From Pseudomonas reinekei (GTDB lineage Bacteria; Pseudomonadota; Gammaproteobacteria; Pseudomonadales; Pseudomonadaceae), in the NCBI RefSeq assembly GCF_001945365.1, contig NZ_MSTQ01000012.1:62001-126000 (forward strand): DNA of 64,000 bases. Reading direction: 5' to 3'. Each line of letters opens with the position of its first letter. Within the stretch, counting starts at the first letter, position 1. The notes under the pieces were generated by a model. That model searched no databases, had not been told where the DNA came from, and saw nothing but the letters and a program-made list of their open reading frames with translations. The translations under genes were made by a program, and so were the position numbers. Positions 48,143 to 56,588 of the stretch are shown here, piece after piece.

Positions 48143-49306
48143 ATGAGCTACCCATCCCTGAACTTTGCCCTCGGTGAAACCATCGACATGCTGCGCGATC
48201 AGGTTCAGTCCTTCGTCGCCAAAGAGATCGCCCCGCGCGCTGCTCAGATCGACATCGACAACCTGTTCCCCGCGGACCTGTGGCGCAAATTCGGCGACAT
48301 GGGCCTGCTGGGCATTACCGTTGCGGAAGAATTCGGCGGTACGGGCCTGGGTTACCTGGCGCACGTGGTAGCGATGGAAGAAATCAGCCGTGGATCGGCT
48401 TCCGTTGCGTTGTCCTACGGCGCCCACTCCAACCTCTGCGTCAACCAGATCAATCGCAACGGCAATCACGAACAGAAATCCAAGTACCTGCCCAAACTGA
48501 TCAGTGGCGAGCACATCGGCGCACTGGCGATGAGCGAACCGAACGCCGGGTCCGACGTGGTCTCGATGAAACTGCGCGCCGACAAACGCGGCGACAAGTA
48601 CGTGCTCAACGGCAGCAAGACCTGGATCACCAACGGTCCGGACGCCAACACTTACGTGATCTACGCCAAGACCGACCTGGAAAAAGGCCCCCACGGCATC
48701 ACCGCTTTTATTGTGGAGCGCGACTGGAAAGGCTTCAGCCGCAGCAACAAGTTCGACAAGCTCGGCATGCGCGGTTCGAACACCTGTGAGCTGTTCTTCG
48801 ATGACGTCGAAGTTCCGGAAGAGAACATCCTCGGCGTGCTCAACGGCGGCGTAAAAGTGTTGATGAGCGGCCTCGACTACGAGCGCGTCGTGCTGTCCGG
48901 CGGCCCGACCGGGATCATGCAGGCCTGCATGGACCTGATCGTTCCTTATATTCACGACCGCAAGCAGTTCGGCCAAAGCATCGGCGAATTCCAGCTGATC
49001 CAGGGCAAAGTGGCCGACATGTACACCCAACTCAACGCCAGCCGCGCCTACCTGTACGCCGTGGCCCAGGCCTGCGAGCGCGGCGAAACCACACGCAAAG
49101 ACGCCGCCGGGGTGATCCTCTACAGCGCCGAACGTGCCACGCAAATGGCTCTCGACGCGATCCAGATTCTCGGCGGCAATGGCTACATCAATGAATTCCC
49201 GGCTGGCCGTCTGTTGCGTGACGCCAAGCTGTACGAAATCGGCGCCGGCACCAGTGAGATCCGTCGCATGCTGATCGGTCGCGAACTGTTTAACGAAACC
49301 CGCTGA
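48143..49306 (+). CDS. liuA: Isovaleryl-CoA dehydrogenase
   Basis: A 387-residue acyl-CoA dehydrogenase that oxidises isovaleryl-CoA to 3-methylcrotonyl-CoA. Family motifs: GSASVALSYGAHSNLCVNQI, AMSEPNAGSDVVSMKL, DKLGMRGSNTCELFFDDVEVP, and QILGGNGYINEFPAGRLLRDAKLYEIGAGTSEIRRMLIGRE. The catalytic glutamate expected in helix G falls in GLDYERVVLSGG. First gene of the liuABCD operon, 13 bases before liuB. Confidence 0.97.
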   Translation: MSYPSLNFALGETIDMLRDQVQSFVAKEIAPRAAQIDIDNLFPADLWRKFGDMGLLGITVAEEFGGTGLGYLAHVVAMEEISRGSASVALSYGAHSNLCVNQINRNGNHEQKSKYLPKLISGEHIGALAMSEPNAGSDVVSMKLRADKRGDKYVLNGSKTWITNGPDANTYVIYAKTDLEKGPHGITAFIVERDWKGFSRSNKFDKLGMRGSNTCELFFDDVEVPEENILGVLNGGVKVLMSGLDYERVVLSGGPTGIMQACMDLIVPYIHDRKQFGQSIGEFQLIQGKVADMYTQLNASRAYLYAVAQACERGETTRKDAAGVILYSAERATQMALDAIQILGGNGYINEFPAGRLLRDAKLYEIGAGTSEIRRMLIGRELFNETR

Positions 49307-49319
49307 AACGGAGCTGTCC

Positions 49320-50927
49320 ATGGCTATTTTGCATACCCAGCTCAACCCTCGTTCAGCGGAATTCGCGGCTAATAGCGCGGCGATGCTCAAACAGGTCGAC
49401 GCCCTTCACACCCTGCTCGCCCAAGTCGCGCAAGGCGGTGGCCCGAAGGCTCAGGAACGCCATACTTCGCGGGGCAAACTGCTGCCTCGCGAGCGCATCA
49501 ATCGCCTGCTCGATCCAGGTTCGCCGTTTCTTGAAATCAGCCAACTGGCCGCTTACGAGGTGTATGGCGAAGACGTGCCCGCCGCTGGCGTGATTGCCGG
49601 GATCGGCCGCGTGGAAGGCGTCGAATGCATGATCGTCGCCAACGACGCCACGGTAAAAGGTGGCTCGTACTACCCGCTGACCGTGAAAAAACACCTGCGC
49701 GCCCAGACCATCGCCCAGCAGAACCGTCTGCCATGCATCTACCTGGTGGACTCTGGCGGCGCCAACCTGCCGCGCCAGGATGAGGTGTTCCCGGACCGCG
49801 AGCACTTCGGCCGGATTTTCTTCAACCAGGCCAACATGAGCGCCATGGGCATCCCGCAGATCGCCGTGGTCATGGGTTCCTGCACCGCGGGTGGCGCGTA
49901 TGTGCCGGCCATGGCTGACGAAGCGATCATGGTCCGCGAACAAGCGACCATCTTCCTCGCCGGCCCGCCGCTGGTGAAGGCCGCGACCGGCGAAGTGGTC
50001 AGCGCCGAAGACCTCGGAGGGGCCGATGTGCACTGCAAGATTTCCGGTGTGGCCGACCATTACGCCGAGAGCGATGAACACGCGTTGGCGATAGCGCGAC
50101 GCAGCGTGGCCAACCTCAACTGGCGCAAGCAAGGCGAGGTTCAGCAACGCGCGCCAATCGCCCCGCTCTACCGCAGTGACGAGTTGTACGGCGTGGTCCC
50201 GGCTGACGCCAAGCAACCGTTCGACGTGCGCGAAGTGATTGCGCGACTGGTGGACGGATCGGTGTTCGACGAGTTCAAGGCGCTGTTCGGAACGACGCTG
50301 GTCTGCGGTTTTGCCTTCCTGCACGGTTACCCGATCGCGATCCTTGCCAACAACGGCATCCTGTTCGCTGAAGCAGCGCAGAAAGGCGCGCACTTTATCG
50401 AGCTGGCCTGTCAGCGCGGCATCCCGCTGTTGTTCCTGCAGAACATCACCGGCTTCATGGTCGGCCAGAAGTACGAGGCCGGCGGCATCGCCAAGCATGG
50501 CGCGAAACTGGTGACAGCGGTGGCCTGCGCCAAGGTGCCGAAATTCACCGTGATCATCGGCGGCAGTTTCGGTGCCGGCAACTACGGCATGTGCGGTCGG
50601 GCCTACGATCCGCGCTTCCTGTGGATGTGGCCGAATGCGCGTATCGGCGTGATGGGCGCCGAACAGGCAGCAGGGGTGCTGGTGCAGGTCAAGCGCGAGC
50701 AGGCCGAACGCAGCGGCCAGGGTTTCAGTGCCGAACAGGAAGCCGAGATCAAGCAACCGATCCTCGACCAATACGAAGAGCAGGGCCACCCCTACTATTC
50801 CAGCGCGCGCTTATGGGATGACGGTGTCATCGACCCGGCCCAGACCCGTGATGTTCTGGCCCTGGCCTTGTCCGCGTCGTTGAACGCGCCAATCGAACCG
50901 AGCCGCTTCGGCGTGTTCCGGATGTGA
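49320..50927 (+). CDS. liuB: Methylcrotonyl-CoA carboxylase, carboxyltransferase (beta) subunit
   Basis: A 535-residue carboxyltransferase that moves CO2 from biotin to 3-methylcrotonyl-CoA, giving 3-methylglutaconyl-CoA. Two crotonase-fold halves are present: LVDSGGANLPRQDEVFPD and GSCTAGGAYVPAMADEAIMV in the N half; FLQNITGFMVGQKYEAGGIAKHGAK and GGSFGAGNYGMCGRAYDPRFLWMWPNARIGVMG in the C half. It works with the biotin subunit encoded by liuD. Confidence 0.97.
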   Translation: MAILHTQLNPRSAEFAANSAAMLKQVDALHTLLAQVAQGGGPKAQERHTSRGKLLPRERINRLLDPGSPFLEISQLAAYEVYGEDVPAAGVIAGIGRVEGVECMIVANDATVKGGSYYPLTVKKHLRAQTIAQQNRLPCIYLVDSGGANLPRQDEVFPDREHFGRIFFNQANMSAMGIPQIAVVMGSCTAGGAYVPAMADEAIMVREQATIFLAGPPLVKAATGEVVSAEDLGGADVHCKISGVADHYAESDEHALAIARRSVANLNWRKQGEVQQRAPIAPLYRSDELYGVVPADAKQPFDVREVIARLVDGSVFDEFKALFGTTLVCGFAFLHGYPIAILANNGILFAEAAQKGAHFIELACQRGIPLLFLQNITGFMVGQKYEAGGIAKHGAKLVTAVACAKVPKFTVIIGGSFGAGNYGMCGRAYDPRFLWMWPNARIGVMGAEQAAGVLVQVKREQAERSGQGFSAEQEAEIKQPILDQYEEQGHPYYSSARLWDDGVIDPAQTRDVLALALSASLNAPIEPSRFGVFRM

Positions 50928-50940
50928 TCGGGAGAAAAAC

Positions 50941-51756
50941 ATGAGCGACTTCAACACCCTCGAACTGCTGACCGACCCCCGTGGTTTCGCCACGCTGTGG
51001 CTCAGCCGTGAAGAAAAGAACAACGCCTTCAACGCCGAAATGATCCGCGAACTGATCCTCGCCATTGACAAGGTCGCGAGTGATGCCAGCCTGCGTTTTC
51101 TGATCGTGCGTGGCCGCGGAAAGCACTTCAGTGCCGGCGCCGACCTGGCCTGGATGCAGCAATCGGCCGAACTCGATTACCACACCAACCTCGACGACGC
51201 CCGGGAACTGGCGGAGTTGATGTACAACCTGGCCAAACTGAAAGTCCCGACCCTGGCCGTGGTGCAAGGCGCAGCCTTCGGCGGCGCGTTGGGCCTGATC
51301 AGTTGCTGCGACATGGCCATCGGTGCCGATGACGCGCAGTTCTGCCTGTCGGAAGTGCGCATCGGCCTGGCGCCAGCCGTGATTAGCCCGTTCGTGGTGC
51401 AAGCCATCGGCGAACGCGCCACCCGGCGCTATGCCCTGACCGCTGAGCGTTTCGGCGGGCAACGGGCGCGGGAACTGGGTCTGTTGTCGGAGAGCTATCC
51501 GATTGCCGAGCTGGAACAGAAAGTCGATCAGTGGATCGACAGCCTGCTGCTCAACAGCCCCGCTGCCATGCGCGCCAGCAAGGATTTGCTGCGTGAAGTC
51601 GGCGATGGATCACTGACCCCGGCTTTGCGCCGCTACACCGAAAACGCCATCGCCCGGATCCGCGTCAGCTCCGAAGGTCAGGAAGGCCTGCGCGCCTTTC
51701 TGCAAAAACGTCCACCGAGCTGGCAAGCCGAAACCACCACCAAGGAGCCGCGTTGA
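50941..51756 (+). CDS. liuC: Methylglutaconyl-CoA hydratase
   Basis: A 271-residue enoyl-CoA hydratase-family protein that hydrates 3-methylglutaconyl-CoA to HMG-CoA, the step between the carboxylase and HMG-CoA lyase. The oxyanion-hole segments are GRGKHFSAGADLAWM near residue 59 and GAAFGGALGLISCCDMAIGA near residue 109. Its stop overlaps the liuD start by four bases. Confidence 0.94.
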   Translation: MSDFNTLELLTDPRGFATLWLSREEKNNAFNAEMIRELILAIDKVASDASLRFLIVRGRGKHFSAGADLAWMQQSAELDYHTNLDDARELAELMYNLAKLKVPTLAVVQGAAFGGALGLISCCDMAIGADDAQFCLSEVRIGLAPAVISPFVVQAIGERATRRYALTAERFGGQRARELGLLSESYPIAELEQKVDQWIDSLLLNSPAAMRASKDLLREVGDGSLTPALRRYTENAIARIRVSSEGQEGLRAFLQKRPPSWQAETTTKEPR

Positions 51757-53702
51757 TGAGCGCACCTGTTATTACGTCCCTGCTGGTGGCCAACCGTGGC
51801 GAAATCGCCTGCCGGGTGATGCGCACCGCCAAGGCCCTTGGCCTGACCACCGTGGCCGTGCACAGCGCCACCGACCGTGACGCCCGCCACAGCCGCGAAG
51901 CCGACATTCGGGTCGATCTCGGTGGCAGCAAAGCCGCCGACAGTTATCTGCAAATCGACAAACTGATCGCCGCCGCCAAGGCCAGCGGTGCCCAGGCGAT
52001 TCACCCCGGCTACGGCTTTCTGTCGGAGAACGCCGGGTTCGCCCGCGCCATTGAAGCGGCTGGCCTGATCTTCCTCGGCCCACCCGCCTCGGCCATTGAC
52101 GCCATGGGCAGCAAGTCCGCGGCCAAAGCCTTGATGGCAACGGCCGGCGTGCCGCTGGTGCCGGGTTATCACGGCGAAGCTCAAGACCTCGACACGTTCC
52201 GCGATGCCTGCGAGCGCATCGGTTATCCGGTGTTGCTCAAGGCCACGGCGGGCGGCGGCGGCAAGGGCATGAAAGTGGTCGAGGACGTCAGCCAACTGGC
52301 CGAAGCCCTGGCCTCGGCCCAGCGTGAAGCGCAATCGTCGTTCGGCGATTCGCGGATGCTGGTGGAGAAATACCTGCTCAAACCGCGTCACGTGGAAATC
52401 CAGGTGTTCGCCGATCAGCATGGCAACTGCCTGTACCTCAACGAACGTGACTGCTCGATCCAGCGTCGGCACCAGAAAGTCGTTGAAGAAGCACCGGCGC
52501 CGGGCTTGAGCCCGGAACAGCGTCGCGCCATGGGTGAAGCCGCCGTGCGTTCGGCGCAGGCCATCGGCTATGTCGGCGCCGGCACCGTGGAGTTTTTGCT
52601 GGATGCGCGCGGTGAGTTCTTCTTCATGGAAATGAACACGCGCCTGCAAGTGGAACATCCGGTCACCGAAGCCATCACCGGCCTCGATCTGGTGGCCTGG
52701 CAGATTCGCGTGGCGCGCGGCGAAGCGTTGCCGATGACCCAGGATCAAGTGCCCCTGATCGGTCATGCGATTGAAGTGCGGCTGTACGCCGAAGACCCGG
52801 CCAATGACTTTTTGCCGGCGACAGGGCGTCTGGATTTGTATCGCGAGTCCGCTGAGGGGCCAGGACGCCGCGTCGACAGCGGCGTCGAAGAAGGCGATGA
52901 GATTTCGCCGTTCTACGACCCGATGCTCGGCAAGCTGATTGCCTGGGGCGAGGATCGCGAACAGGCGCGCCTGCGCCTGCTGAGCATGCTCGATGAATTT
53001 GCGATTGGCGGACTCAAGACCAACATCAACTTCCTGCGACGGATCATCGGCCATCCGGCGTTTGCCGAGGCGGAACTGGATACCGGTTTCATCCCGCGTT
53101 ATCAGGAACAGCTGTTGCCGGCTCCGGCGCCGCTCAGCGACGAGTTCTGGCAGGCCGCCGCCCAAGCATTCGCCCTGAGTCAGCACCGCGCGCCGCGAGG
53201 TGATGACCCGAGTTCGCCATGGGTCAACGGCAACGGTTTGCGCGCCGGTTTGCCCGCAGAAATCACCCTGCACCTGAGCTGCGAAGGTCAGGATCGCGCA
53301 CTGACATTGGGCGAGATCAACGCTCAACTGCGGGGCGAGCATCTGCTCACCGAGCGCGAGGGTGTGCGCCGCCAGCAACGGGCGATCCGTCGTGATGATT
53401 CTGTGTATTTGCAATGGGACGGTGAACTGCGCCGCATCGAGTCCTACGACCCGATCAGTGCCGTTGAAGCCAGTCACAGCCATCAGGGCGGCCTGACTGC
53501 GCCCATGAACGGCAGCATCGTGCGAGTGCTGGTGGAAGCCGGGCAAACCGTCGAAGCCGGGGCGCAATTGGTGGTACTGGAAGCGATGAAGATGGAGCAC
53601 AGCATCCGTGCACCCCATGCGGGTGTGATCAAGGCGCTGTATTGCCAGGAAGGCGAGATGGTCAGCGAAGGCAGTGCGTTGGTCGAACTGGAAGAGGCGT
53701 GA
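51753..53702 (+). CDS. liuD: Methylcrotonyl-CoA carboxylase, biotin-carrying (alpha) subunit
   Basis: A 649-residue biotin carboxylase plus biotin carrier. The biotin carboxylase domain (about 1-450) has NRGEIACRVMRTA, the ATP-grasp glycine loop KATAGGGGKGMK, and MEMNTRLQVEHPVTE. A beta-rich linker follows. The C-terminal biotinyl domain ends in EAMKMEHSIRAPHAG, with the biotinylated lysine at about residue 613. Last gene of liuABCD; a bidirectional hairpin separates it from the minus-strand repressor. Confidence 0.97.
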   Translation: MMSAPVITSLLVANRGEIACRVMRTAKALGLTTVAVHSATDRDARHSREADIRVDLGGSKAADSYLQIDKLIAAAKASGAQAIHPGYGFLSENAGFARAIEAAGLIFLGPPASAIDAMGSKSAAKALMATAGVPLVPGYHGEAQDLDTFRDACERIGYPVLLKATAGGGGKGMKVVEDVSQLAEALASAQREAQSSFGDSRMLVEKYLLKPRHVEIQVFADQHGNCLYLNERDCSIQRRHQKVVEEAPAPGLSPEQRRAMGEAAVRSAQAIGYVGAGTVEFLLDARGEFFFMEMNTRLQVEHPVTEAITGLDLVAWQIRVARGEALPMTQDQVPLIGHAIEVRLYAEDPANDFLPATGRLDLYRESAEGPGRRVDSGVEEGDEISPFYDPMLGKLIAWGEDREQARLRLLSMLDEFAIGGLKTNINFLRRIIGHPAFAEAELDTGFIPRYQEQLLPAPAPLSDEFWQAAAQAFALSQHRAPRGDDPSSPWVNGNGLRAGLPAEITLHLSCEGQDRALTLGEINAQLRGEHLLTEREGVRRQQRAIRRDDSVYLQWDGELRRIESYDPISAVEASHSHQGGLTAPMNGSIVRVLVEAGQTVEAGAQLVVLEAMKMEHSIRAPHAGVIKALYCQEGEMVSEGSALVELEEA

Positions 53703-53707
53703 AATGA

Positions 53708-53739
53708 AGATCGGTCCTACGCGTTGCGTGGACCGATCT
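53708..53739. terminator. Hairpin between convergent liuD and the repressor gene
   Basis: AGATCGGTCC / GGACCGATCT with an inner ACGC/GCGT extension gives a long stem. Neither side has a T run, so it may stop or shield transcripts rather than act as a classical terminator. Confidence 0.6.
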
Positions 53740-53741
53740 GA

Positions 53742-54380
53742 TCAGAACCTGGCTGTTGCCTGAACCACCACGCCGATGATTCGGCACTCGGCGGTGTAAA
53801 GGGCTTTCGGATACGTCGGATTAAGCGGGACCAGGTAACGCTGCCCGCCCTCTTCGATCAACTTGCGAAAAATTGCCTCGCTGCTGTCCTGCCACTGAGC
53901 AATAACCAGTTTGCCCGGCACGGCGTCCAGATCCGGGTCCACGAGGATCAACATGCCCTCGGCGATGCTGGGGCCGTTCGGCGCGGTCATTGCATCGCCC
54001 ACCACGGTCAACCAGAAAGCCGCGCCTCGAGCGTGGTAGTCGGACAATTCGAAGCGGTACGTTGCCTGTTCGCCATCACGCACCTCGCCGGTTTCCCGCC
54101 AGTCGCTGACCGGGTAACGGAAGTACGGGTTGTACTTCTGCTTCAGGGAAACCTCGTCGTCCTGCGACTCCCCCGGCTCCCTGATCACCAGTGCCACTTC
54201 AAGAAAACCCAGGCCCAGCGCCTGCAAGACCCGGTTCATGTCGTCGATGCCGGGCTGACGGCGTTTTGTCAGCCAATGCCCGACGCCACCCTGGGACATC
54301 CCGAGGCGCTCGGCGAGTATCTCTTGAGTGACTTTGAGTTCACTCATCTTGGCCTTGACCAATTCAATCCATTTATCCAT
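53742..54380 (-). CDS. XRE/CI-like repressor with an S24 (LexA-type) domain lacking the catalytic dyad
   Basis: A 212-residue repressor resembling lambda CI and Pseudomonas PrtR. The XRE helix-turn-helix (QEILAERLGMSQGGVGHWLTKRRQPG) is at about residues 17-45. An S24-type fold follows (about 100-212), with MLILVDPDLDAVPGKLVIA and LVPLNPTYPK clearly CI-like. The serine of the GDSM motif is alanine (GDAM, codon GCA), and the lysine of VKRL/FKKL is arginine (FRKL, codon CGC). Both residues needed for RecA-stimulated self-cleavage are therefore absent. I start it at MDKWIELVKAKM; an upstream ATG would add 14 non-family residues. It may be an SOS-insensitive repressor; its targets are unknown. It diverges from a small DUF6124-type gene. 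Confidence 0.9.
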   Translation of the reverse strand: MDKWIELVKAKMSELKVTQEILAERLGMSQGGVGHWLTKRRQPGIDDMNRVLQALGLGFLEVALVIREPGESQDDEVSLKQKYNPYFRYPVSDWRETGEVRDGEQATYRFELSDYHARGAAFWLTVVGDAMTAPNGPSIAEGMLILVDPDLDAVPGKLVIAQWQDSSEAIFRKLIEEGGQRYLVPLNPTYPKALYTAECRIIGVVVQATARF

Positions 54381-54418
54381 GTGCGGCACGATACGTGGCA
54401 GGCTCCCGCCATCAAAAC

Positions 54419-54453
54419 ACAAATTGTAGTATTTAATTTATGGTCACAAATAC
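54419..54453. promoter_or_regulatory. AT-rich divergent promoter region, candidate repressor operators
   Basis: This AT-rich patch lies between the repressor and the DUF6124-type gene. It holds ACAAATTGT (54419-54427), GTATTT (54429-54434) and its inverted partner AAATAC (54448-54453). CI-type repressors commonly bind such dyads next to their own gene. The link is inferred from position only. Confidence 0.4.
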
Positions 54454-54509
54454 AGATCGTACTAGGATGAGTTCACGGATCTGAATCTATCACGGAGCTT
54501 GCCATCACC

Positions 54510-54851
54510 ATGAACCCACCCGCTAACGACCTGCCCGATCAGCAAATCGACACTTCGCTCACTTCACCAAAAGGCTCCGCCGCTGCACAGCGGGCACTGG
54601 ACTATTACTTGAAACCAGCTGTTTCAGAGGAGCAGGTCGAGGAGCGTTTCTTCGACGTGAACCGTAATATCAAGAGTGAGGAAGCGCTGGTCCATGCGTC
54701 GGACCTGTTGCGATGTGCTGCCGCGACGGCTTTCGAATCAGCCAGCCATCTGCAGGGCTCAAACCGGGACCTGGCGTTTTCGACGGTGCACATGATCGAC
54801 ATGGCCAGAGCCATGGTGGACAGGTCGTTGGAGTGCCACCAGAACGCTTGA
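54510..54851 (+). CDS. Small DUF6124-type protein
   Basis: A 113-residue acidic, helical protein without signal peptide or membrane segment. The pattern ALDYYLKP ... EEALVHASDLLRCAAATAFESASHL ... DMARAMVDRSLE resembles the Pseudomonas DUF3077/DUF6124 family of small proteins found scattered in intergenic spots. No function is known to me. It is divergent from the repressor and 93 bases upstream of the PrrF small RNA. Confidence 0.75.
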   Translation: MNPPANDLPDQQIDTSLTSPKGSAAAQRALDYYLKPAVSEEQVEERFFDVNRNIKSEEALVHASDLLRCAAATAFESASHLQGSNRDLAFSTVHMIDMARAMVDRSLECHQNA

Positions 54852-54909
54852 AGCGGAGGTGGAAAAGAGAGGACGGGAAAGAATTTTCCAATCGACAGGA
54901 TGAAAACGT

Positions 54910-54941
54910 TTGACTTGCAAACGAGAATGATTATTATTGCA
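54910..54941 (+). promoter_or_regulatory. Promoter and Fur box of the PrrF small RNA
   Basis: TTGACT (-35, 54910-54915) and TATTAT (-10, 54932-54937) are 16 bases apart. GAGAATGATTATTATTGCA (54923-54941) matches most of the 19-base Fur consensus GATAATGATAATCATTATC and covers the -10, the usual place for Fur repression. Confidence 0.85.
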
Positions 54942-54943
54942 TC

Positions 54944-55056
54944 AACTGATCGCGAGATCAGTCGATGGCCCAAGGGACCTTAGGTCGGTCTCCTGGACTA
55001 TCTCCTCATCAGGCTAATCACGGTTTTTGACCCGGCTTTTTGCCGGGTCTTTTTTT
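54944..55056 (+). ncRNA. prrF: PrrF iron-responsive small RNA
   Basis: About 113 bases starting AACTGATCGCGAGATCAG (5' hairpin CTGATC-GCGA-GATCAG). The conserved PrrF core CTCCTCATCAGGCTAATCAC pairs with sodB and other iron-protein mRNAs. It ends in the terminator GACCCGGC-TTTTT-GCCGGGTC plus a T run. A Fur box overlaps the promoter. PrrF RNAs are made under iron starvation and repress non-essential iron-using proteins. Pseudomonads usually carry two copies; I cannot tell which this is. From 55057 to 55332 I see no further feature. Confidence 0.92.
55029..55056 (+). terminator. Terminator of PrrF
   Basis: GACCCGGC / GCCGGGTC stem with a T5 loop, followed by seven T. Confidence 0.93.
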
Positions 55057-55332
55057 GCCAGTTTTCTGGCTTATAGCTTCAGGCTAATGAAGTCTTTGGG
55101 TGCCGCACATTCGATGGCGCGGATGATATCAAAAGAATATTGGTTGGCAAGAGAAGCCTGCGATCATTAGGGCCTGCGAATGGCAAATAGCACTTGAGAA
55201 TCAATCGCGCAATCTCTAAGCTGCGACCGCGTCAAGGAAGACGCCCCCCGCTCCACCCCGCAATATCCCTCGGTTCCACCTCACTCTTGCGTGTAAAGTA
55301 GTCGCCATAAAAATCATATTCAGGAACCGATT

Positions 55333-56484
55333 ATGACCGTGGCTAAATCCTCTTTCGACATTAGCGCCAACTTCGACAGCGGTAACATTCAAGTCATCGA
55401 CCTTAGCGACCCGCTCAAGCCTCTGCTGGCGATCCGCCCCGATACCAAAAGCAACCATTTTCAATGGTTTCACTTCAAGGCCAGCGGCCTGCACGTCGGC
55501 CAGGAACACTGGTTTCGTCTGAACAATGCCAGCCAGTCTTCCTACAACAAGGCCTGGGACGGCTATCAAGCGGTCGCCTCTTACGACCATGTGAACTGGT
55601 TTCGCGTACCGACCATCTTCGAAGGCGACTGCCTGCGCTTCTGCCTGGAAGCCACCCAGACCCACGCCTGGTTCGCCTACTTCGAACCCTACAGCCGTGG
55701 TCGTCACGACTGGTTGATCGAGCAGGCACTGACCAAGGCCGGCACCGAACTGCTGGCCACCGGCAAGAGCGTCGAAGGTCGCGACATTCAGTTACTGCGC
55801 AAAGGCACCGGCGCCGAAGGCCAGCGCAAGGTCTGGATCATCGCCCAGCAACATCCGGGCGAACACATGGCCGAATGGTTCATGGAAGGCGTCATCGAAC
55901 GCCTTGAACATCACGACGACCCGGTGTTGAACAAACTGCTGGCCAGCGCCGACCTGTACCTGGTGCCAAACATGAACCCGGACGGTGCCTTCCACGGTCA
56001 CCTGCGCACTAACGCCATGGGCCAGGACCTGAACCGCGCCTGGCAGAACGCCAGCCCGGAAATCAGCCCGGAAGTCTTTTTCGTACAGCAGCAGATGGCA
56101 AAGTACGGCGTCGATTTGTTCATCGACGTGCACGGCGACGAAGAAATCCCGCACGTATTCACCGCTGCTTGCGAAGGCAACCCAGGCTACACGCCGCGCA
56201 TCGAAAAACTCGAAGAACACTTCCGTAGCCACCTCAAGCGCACCACCAAGGACTTTCAGACCAAGTACGGCTACACCCGCGACGAGCCGGGCCAGGCCAA
56301 CATGACACTGGCCTGCAACAGCGTGGGTCAGAAGTTTGATTGCCTGTCGTTGACCCTGGAAATGCCGTTCAAGGATCACGATGATCATCCGAACCCGCTG
56401 ACCGGCTGGTCGGGCAAGCGGTCGAAACAGTTGGGCAAGGATGTGTTGACGACGGTGGCAGAGATGGTAGACACCCTGCGCTGA
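55333..56484 (+). CDS. M14-family zinc carboxypeptidase, cytosolic-carboxypeptidase-like
   Basis: A 383-residue protein without a signal peptide. A beta-rich N-domain (about 1-120) of the kind found in cytosolic carboxypeptidases precedes the M14 catalytic domain. Zinc ligands H174 and E177 (QQHPGEHMAEW) and H267 (FIDVHGDEE) are present, as are substrate-binding NPDG...R225 and DLNR, and the catalytic glutamate at about E343 (SLTLEMPF). It should remove C-terminal residues from a cytoplasmic peptide or protein; eukaryotic relatives deglutamylate tubulin. The bacterial substrate is unknown. Confidence 0.9.
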   Translation: MTVAKSSFDISANFDSGNIQVIDLSDPLKPLLAIRPDTKSNHFQWFHFKASGLHVGQEHWFRLNNASQSSYNKAWDGYQAVASYDHVNWFRVPTIFEGDCLRFCLEATQTHAWFAYFEPYSRGRHDWLIEQALTKAGTELLATGKSVEGRDIQLLRKGTGAEGQRKVWIIAQQHPGEHMAEWFMEGVIERLEHHDDPVLNKLLASADLYLVPNMNPDGAFHGHLRTNAMGQDLNRAWQNASPEISPEVFFVQQQMAKYGVDLFIDVHGDEEIPHVFTAACEGNPGYTPRIEKLEEHFRSHLKRTTKDFQTKYGYTRDEPGQANMTLACNSVGQKFDCLSLTLEMPFKDHDDHPNPLTGWSGKRSKQLGKDVLTTVAEMVDTLR

Positions 56485-56501
56485 TCACCCTTCAAAAACA
56501 G

Positions 56502-56578
56502 AAGATCGCGGCCTTCGGCCGCTCCTACACAGAGCGACGTATCTCTGTAGGAACTGCCGGAGGCCGCGATCTTTTTTT
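56502..56578. terminator. Long inverted repeat after the carboxypeptidase gene
   Basis: AGAAGATCGCGGCCTTCGGC and GCCGGAGGCCGCGATCTTTTTTT are inverted around a central CTACACAGAG/CTCTGTAG, giving a ~70-base stem-loop with a terminal T run. It resembles the TGTAGGAGC...GCCGCGAT intergenic repeat of pseudomonads and can end both convergent genes. Confidence 0.75.
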
Positions 56579-56588
56579 CAGGCGGCGA

